From Egaibacter sp046050465 (lineage in GTDB: Bacteria; Pseudomonadota; Gammaproteobacteria; Burkholderiales; Burkholderiaceae_C): a stretch of 25,372 nucleotides of DNA. The stretch's first letter is position 1; each line of letters starts with the position of its first letter. The notes beneath the pieces were generated by a model that ran no database searches, was not told the DNA's origin, and saw nothing but the letters and a program-made list of their open reading frames with translations. Of this stretch, positions 22,236 to 25,372 are shown piece by piece. Made by a program: the position numbers and the translations under genes. The DNA is taken from the NCBI GenBank assembly GCA_046050465.1, contig JBJOPS010000037.1:1-25372 (forward strand), read 5' to 3'.

Positions 22236-23654
22236 TCAATGGTTCAAATGTTTGGCATGCAGGCGCAGATTGCCGTCCTTCAAAATGCCCCCCACCGTAT
22301 AGAACGATCCAAAGACCACGATTCTATCAGCGGGGTCTGCAGCACTGACAGCGGCACGCAACGCATCCACGGGGTCCACAAAGGCCAGTGCCGATGCGTC
22401 CTTGCGTGTGTTCTGCGCCTGCCATTTGTCCATCAGCCGTGCACCACTTTCGGCCCGCGCCGTGGGCAAATCAGTGAAATACCACCGGTCGATCAGCGGC
22501 CCCACCTTGCCCAGCATGGGTGCCAGATCCTTGTCGGCCATGGCGCCGAAAACCGCGTGGGTAGTCGGGAAATAGCCCATCGCATCCAGATTGGCGGCCA
22601 GCGCGGCAACGGAATGCGGGTTGTGTGCCACGTCCAGCACCAGCGTGGGCTGACCTGGAATGATCTGGAACCGACCGGGCAACTCCACCATCGCCAGGCC
22701 GTTGCGGATGGCCTGCGCCGTGACCGGCAGACGTTCCCGCAGGGCAGTCAGCGCCGCCAGCACGCCCGAGGCATTGACCAGCTGGTTGGCACCGCGCAGC
22801 GCCGGGTAGGCCAGTCCGCTATAACGACGGGCACTTTCAACCACCACGCTCGCTGCTTCGCGTGCTGCACTGTTTCCTGGCCGGGGTGTACTGCTTTGGC
22901 ATGGCCCGGCGGCGGCACGCCCGGCCCAGGCCCACTGCTGCTTATCACCGGAGACATTGAAATCAACGCCAAAACGCCATAAATCGGCATCCATCTCCAG
23001 CGCACGGTCCAGCACGCTTTGCGGCGGCACCGGGTCGCTCACGATCACCGGGCGACCCGTTCGCATGATGCCGGCTTTCTCCAGGCCAATGGCTTCGCGG
23101 GTGTTGCCCAGCAGCTCCATATGGTCCAGGTCGATGCTGGTGATAACGGCGCAGTCGGCGTCGATGATGTTGACCGCGTCCAGCCGGCCACCCAGGCCCA
23201 CTTCCAGAATCACCACATCCAGCCCTTCGCGGGACAGGGCCAGCAGGATGGCCAGGGTGGTGAATTCGAAGTAGGTGAGTGCGATTTCAGAGCCATTTTG
23301 GCCATCATTTCCGACTCTGGCCCGCTCCACTTCTGCAAGAGGAGCTACAAATTTGCTAGCGGGCGCCGCTTCACCCCTGAGCCGCATGCGCTCTTCAAAG
23401 TGCACCAGGTGGGGTGAGGTGTAGACGCCGGTTTTGTAACCCGCCTGGCCCAAAATGGATTCGAGCATGGCGCAGGTGGAGCCTTTGCCGTTGGTGCCGG
23501 CCACGGTGATGACGGGGCAAGCGAACTTCAAATCCAGCCGCTGGGCGACGGCGCGCACGCGGTCCAGCCCCAGTTCGATGCCGTTGATGCCCTTGGGGTG
23601 CAGGCGCTCGCAGTGGGCCAGCCAGTCTTGAAGCGTATTGGGTGTTGTTTCCAT
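22236..23654 (-). CDS. folC: Dihydrofolate synthase / folylpolyglutamate synthase
   Basis: The 472-residue Mur-ligase-family enzyme adds glutamate to dihydropteroate and to folates. The ATP loop is GTNGKGST (53-60); LTYFEFTTLAI, VGLGGRLDAVN and DHMELLGNTREAIGLEKAGI are the further family blocks. It is about 40-50 residues longer than usual. An in-frame insertion of 29 codons (residues 247-275) is lodged between WAWAGR and RRYSGLAYP, and a short AT-rich patch with about 8 extra residues lies near 99-125. Neither breaks the frame or touches the ATP loop. It is the first gene of the operon down to gltX. A near-repeat region lies upstream. Confidence 0.93.
   Translation of the reverse strand: METTPNTLQDWLAHCERLHPKGINGIELGLDRVRAVAQRLDLKFACPVITVAGTNGKGSTCAMLESILGQAGYKTGVYTSPHLVHFEERMRLRGEAAPASKFVAPLAEVERARVGNDGQNGSEIALTYFEFTTLAILLALSREGLDVVILEVGLGGRLDAVNIIDADCAVITSIDLDHMELLGNTREAIGLEKAGIMRTGRPVIVSDPVPPQSVLDRALEMDADLWRFGVDFNVSGDKQQWAWAGRAAAGPCQSSTPRPGNSAAREAASVVVESARRYSGLAYPALRGANQLVNASGVLAALTALRERLPVTAQAIRNGLAMVELPGRFQIIPGQPTLVLDVAHNPHSVAALAANLDAMGYFPTTHAVFGAMADKDLAPMLGKVGPLIDRWYFTDLPTARAESGARLMDKWQAQNTRKDASALAFVDPVDALRAAVSAADPADRIVVFGSFYTVGGILKDGNLRLHAKHLNH
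22830..22916 (-). repeat. 87-bp in-frame insertion within folC
   Basis: Codons 247-275 encode a Ser/Ala/Pro/Gly-rich, probably disordered stretch placed between segments that are normally contiguous or nearly so in betaproteobacterial FolC. The length is a multiple of three and there are no stops. No second copy occurs in the window. Its classification as an inserted element is inferred from comparison with remembered family sequences. Confidence 0.4.
23311..23360 (-). repeat. Possible degenerate copy of the AT-rich short repeat inside folC
   Basis: The minus strand reads GCTAGCAAATTTGTAGCT and ends GGGCCAGAGTC, which aligns over its length with the repeat at 23837-23885 (GCTATAAATTTAATAGCT ... 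GGGCCAGATGC). The ends match well and the middle poorly. It encodes residues 99-115 in frame. It could be coincidence, because part of it also encodes plausible FolC sequence. Confidence 0.3.
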
Positions 23655-23704
23655 TGGGTTGGATTGTCGCAGGGCTGGGGTTTGGGGCTGCTTGGGCCTC
23701 TTCG

Positions 23705-23790
23705 GATCAGGTGGTATGGGCGTTCTGCTGCGTGTCCCCCGCGCTGCGCGCTCCTCCTTTACCTCCGCAGAACGCCCATACCGCCTGATC
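23705..23790. repeat. Large inverted repeat, 26-bp arms
   Basis: Arms 23705-23730 and 23765-23790 are complementary at 24 of 26 positions, starting GATCAGG and ending CCTGATC, around a 34-base C/T-rich loop with GCGCTGCGCGC at its centre. It lies between the divergent folC and ArsC-like genes. It resembles hairpin repeats dispersed in Comamonadaceae genomes; function unknown. Confidence 0.8.
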
Positions 23791-23836
23791 TACCGGTGTG
23801 ACTTGCCAGCACGCCAAAGACATCACACAAGCCATT

Positions 23837-23885
23837 GCTATAAATTTAATAGCTTCTAGCGCAATATCCACATGGGCCAGATGCC
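23837..23885 (+). repeat. Short AT-rich interspersed repeat, copy A
   Basis: It begins with the near-palindrome GCTATAAATTTAATAGC and continues TTCTAGCGCAATATCCACAT to GGGCCAGATGCC. A second copy lies at 24682-24729. Both precede plus-strand genes. The style matches short repeats scattered through Comamonadaceae chromosomes. Confidence 0.7.
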
Positions 23886-23914
23886 AAAAAGACCCTGAAA
23901 GTAGAATGGACAGC

Positions 23915-24265
23915 ATGACCACCCTCTACGGCATCCCCAACTGCGACACCGTCAAAAAAGCCCGCGACTGGTTTACCACGCACGGTGTGGACTACCAGTT
24001 CCACGACTTCAAAAAGCAAGGCGTGCCCACCGCCTTGCTACCCGGCTGGATTGAATCGGCCGGCCTGGACACCCTGATCAACCGCCGTGGCCCCACCTGG
24101 CGCAAGCTCGACGAGGCCACCCAGGCCAGCGTGGTGGACACGCCGTCGGCCATGGCCGTGATGCAGGAACACAGCAGCGTCATCAAGCGGCCCGTGGTGG
24201 TGTGGGGTGACGGCACGGTGACTGTCGGCTTTAGCGACGCGGCCTTTGCCGCCCGCCTCCCGTAA
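23915..24265 (+). CDS. ArsC/Spx-family protein (YffB-like)
   Basis: The 116-residue thioredoxin-fold protein starts TLYGIPNCDTVKKARDW, with a single Cys in the active-site loop, followed by DFKKQG, RRGPTWRKL and SSVIKRPVV, where the cis-Pro loop is KRPVV. This matches the YffB/Spx-related branch rather than true arsenate reductases, which need additional cysteines and arsenic-resistance neighbours. It is probably a glutathione-dependent thiol reductase or regulator. The family start is MTTLYGI (23915); an ATG at 23906 is also possible. Repeat copy A ends about 30 bases upstream. Confidence 0.85.
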   Translation: MTTLYGIPNCDTVKKARDWFTTHGVDYQFHDFKKQGVPTALLPGWIESAGLDTLINRRGPTWRKLDEATQASVVDTPSAMAVMQEHSSVIKRPVVVWGDGTVTVGFSDAAFAARLP

Positions 24266-24328
24266 AATCGCGGGTTGCCCGGTGCCAGGCGCGCCAGGCC
24301 CTCATTTCCATTACTTTTGCCCAGCACC

Positions 24329-24655
24329 ATGACCACCACCCACTTCGACAACGTTTCCGTCACCACCAAAGCCAATGTGTACTTCGACGGCAAGTGCGTG
24401 AGCCACGGCTTCACCCTGGCCGACGGCACCAAGAAATCGGTGGGCGTGATTCTGCCCGCCACGCTGACCTTCAACACCGGCGCCCCCGAGATCATGGAAT
24501 GCGTGGGCGGCAGCTGCGACTACAAGCTCGACGGCACCGACGCTTGGGTCACCCGTGGCGAAGGCGAAAAGTTCAACGTGCCCGGCAACGCCAAGTTCCA
24601 AATCCGCGTGACGGAAGGCTTTGAGGCTTACCACTACATCTGCCACTTTGGTTGA
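24329..24655 (+). CDS. ppnP: Pyrimidine/purine nucleoside phosphorylase
   Basis: The 108-residue single-domain cupin matches PpnP (formerly DUF1255/YaiE). FDNVSVTTKANVYFDGKCVSHG at the N-terminus, KSVGVILPATLTFNTGAPEIMECVGG in the middle and FNVPGNAKFQIRV near the end are the family blocks. PpnP cleaves nucleosides with phosphate to base and ribose-1-phosphate. The ATG at 24329 begins exactly where the family begins. It lies between the ArsC-like gene and argG on the same strand, with a repeat copy separating it from argG. Confidence 0.93.
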   Translation: MTTTHFDNVSVTTKANVYFDGKCVSHGFTLADGTKKSVGVILPATLTFNTGAPEIMECVGGSCDYKLDGTDAWVTRGEGEKFNVPGNAKFQIRVTEGFEAYHYICHFG

Positions 24656-24681
24656 TTCTCCACTGGCCCGCCAAACCAGTC

Positions 24682-24729
24682 GCTCCTAATTTAATAGCTA
24701 CCCGCGCTTATTTCACGTGGGCTAGAGGC
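24682..24729 (+). repeat. Short AT-rich interspersed repeat, copy B, in the argG leader
   Basis: GCTCCTAATTTAATAGCTAC, then CGCGCTTATTTCACGTGGGC and TAGAGGC, aligns with copy A at 23837-23885. Its last bases, AGAGG (24724-24728), sit 8 bases before the argG ATG and form its ribosome-binding site, so the repeat appears to contribute directly to argG translation. Confidence 0.7.
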
Positions 24730-24736
24730 AAATTTC

Positions 24737-25372
24737 ATGTCAAACACCATTCTGCAAAACATCCCCACCGGCCAAAAGGTCGGCATCGCCTTCTCCGGCG
24801 GCCTGGACACCAGCGCCGCGCTCTTGTGGATGAAGCAAAAGGGCGCCCTGCCCTACGCCTACACCGCCAACCTGGGCCAGCCCGACGAGGCCGACTACGA
24901 CGAAATCCCCCGCAAGGCCACGGAATACGGTGCCATCAGAGCCCGCCTGATCGACTGCCGCCCGCAGCTGGCCGCCGAAGGCATTGCCGCGCTGCAAGCC
25001 GGTGCCTTCCACATCACCACCGCCGGCCAGACCTACTTCAACACCACGCCGCTGGGCCGCGCCGTGACCGGCACCATGCTGGTGAGCGCAATGAAGCAGG
25101 ACGATGTGAACATCTGGGGCGACGGCAGCACCTTCAAGGGCAACGACATCGAGCGCTTCTACCGCTATGGCCTGCTGGTGAACCCGCTGCTCAAGATCTA
25201 CAAGCCCTGGCTGGACCAGCAGTTCATTGACGAACTGGGCGGCCGCGCCGAGATGAGCGCCTTCATCACCGCCAACGGCTTTGGCTACAAGATGAGCGCC
25301 GAAAAGGCCTACAGCACCGACAGCAACATGCTGGGCGCCACACACGAAGCCAAAGACCTGGAGTTTTTGAAC
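24737..25372 (+). CDS. argG: Argininosuccinate synthase, 5' part
   Basis: The frame is open to the window edge: 212 codons, less than half of the usual 440-450 residues of the type 2 enzyme. The N-terminus reads TGQKVGIAFSGGLDTSAALL, the ATP-binding PP-loop. Further blocks are TANLGQPDEADYDEIP, YFNTTPLGRAVTGT, DVNIWGDGSTFKGNDIERFYRYG and KIYKPWLD, all characteristic of ArgG, which joins citrulline and aspartate in arginine synthesis. The ATG at 24737 has AGAGG 8 bases upstream, supplied by repeat copy B. The 3' end is outside the window. Confidence 0.96.
   Translation, partial: MSNTILQNIPTGQKVGIAFSGGLDTSAALLWMKQKGALPYAYTANLGQPDEADYDEIPRKATEYGAIRARLIDCRPQLAAEGIAALQAGAFHITTAGQTYFNTTPLGRAVTGTMLVSAMKQDDVNIWGDGSTFKGNDIERFYRYGLLVNPLLKIYKPWLDQQFIDELGGRAEMSAFITANGFGYKMSAEKAYSTDSNMLGATHEAKDLEFLN

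Overview
This window looks like chromosome from a betaproteobacterium of the order Burkholderiales, most likely a Comamonadaceae member (Rhodoferax/Polaromonas/Acidovorax-like). The evidence is the folC-dedD-cvpA-purF-metZ order, GC-rich core codon use, and short AT-rich interspersed repeats between core genes that resemble those of this family. The family assignment is inference from gene order and style; no database search was run.

The window has two halves. Positions 1 to about 16,400 are accessory DNA with the look of a genomic island. It starts with a filamentous-phage-type replication initiator preceded by a perfect 50-bp tandem duplication, then a MazE/AbrB-like DNA-binding protein. 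Next come a class III nucleotide-cyclase-like protein and a convergent single-pass membrane protein, a tyrosine recombinase, and two small mobile-element genes. The centre (6,061-11,436) is a defence cluster: an XRE regulator followed by three overlapping genes matching the ABC-three-component (ABC-3C) conflict system (Mrr-like nuclease with CTD, middle component, SMC/Rad50-like ATPase). A type II-like restriction endonuclease and a DNA methyltransferase, convergent and abutting, follow. After these lies an uncharacterised envelope cassette (membrane protein with a PH-like domain, secreted six-cysteine protein, secreted alpha/beta hydrolase) with its own divergent XRE regulator. The island side ends with two more hypothetical loci, one split by a single-base frameshift. 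The left end of the island is not in the window.

Positions 16,419 to 25,372 are core genome. Three tRNA genes (Asp-GTC, Glu-TTC, Ala-GGC, all minus strand) sit downstream of gltX. The 3' end of tRNA-Asp faces the accessory DNA, as expected if the island used a tRNA as its attachment site. gltX, metZ, purF, cvpA, dedD and folC form one tightly packed minus-strand operon joining folate, purine, methionine and glutamyl-tRNA synthesis. Beyond folC, on the plus strand, are an ArsC/Spx-family protein, ppnP and the 5' part of argG. The spaces between them hold a large inverted repeat and two copies of a short AT-rich repeat, one of which supplies the argG ribosome-binding site.

The best candidates for under-described biology are the ABC-3C operon with a nuclease effector, the cyclase-like gene beside a membrane protein, and the three-gene envelope cassette. 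The ABC-3C assignment is firm at the family level. The functional roles of the other two are inference.
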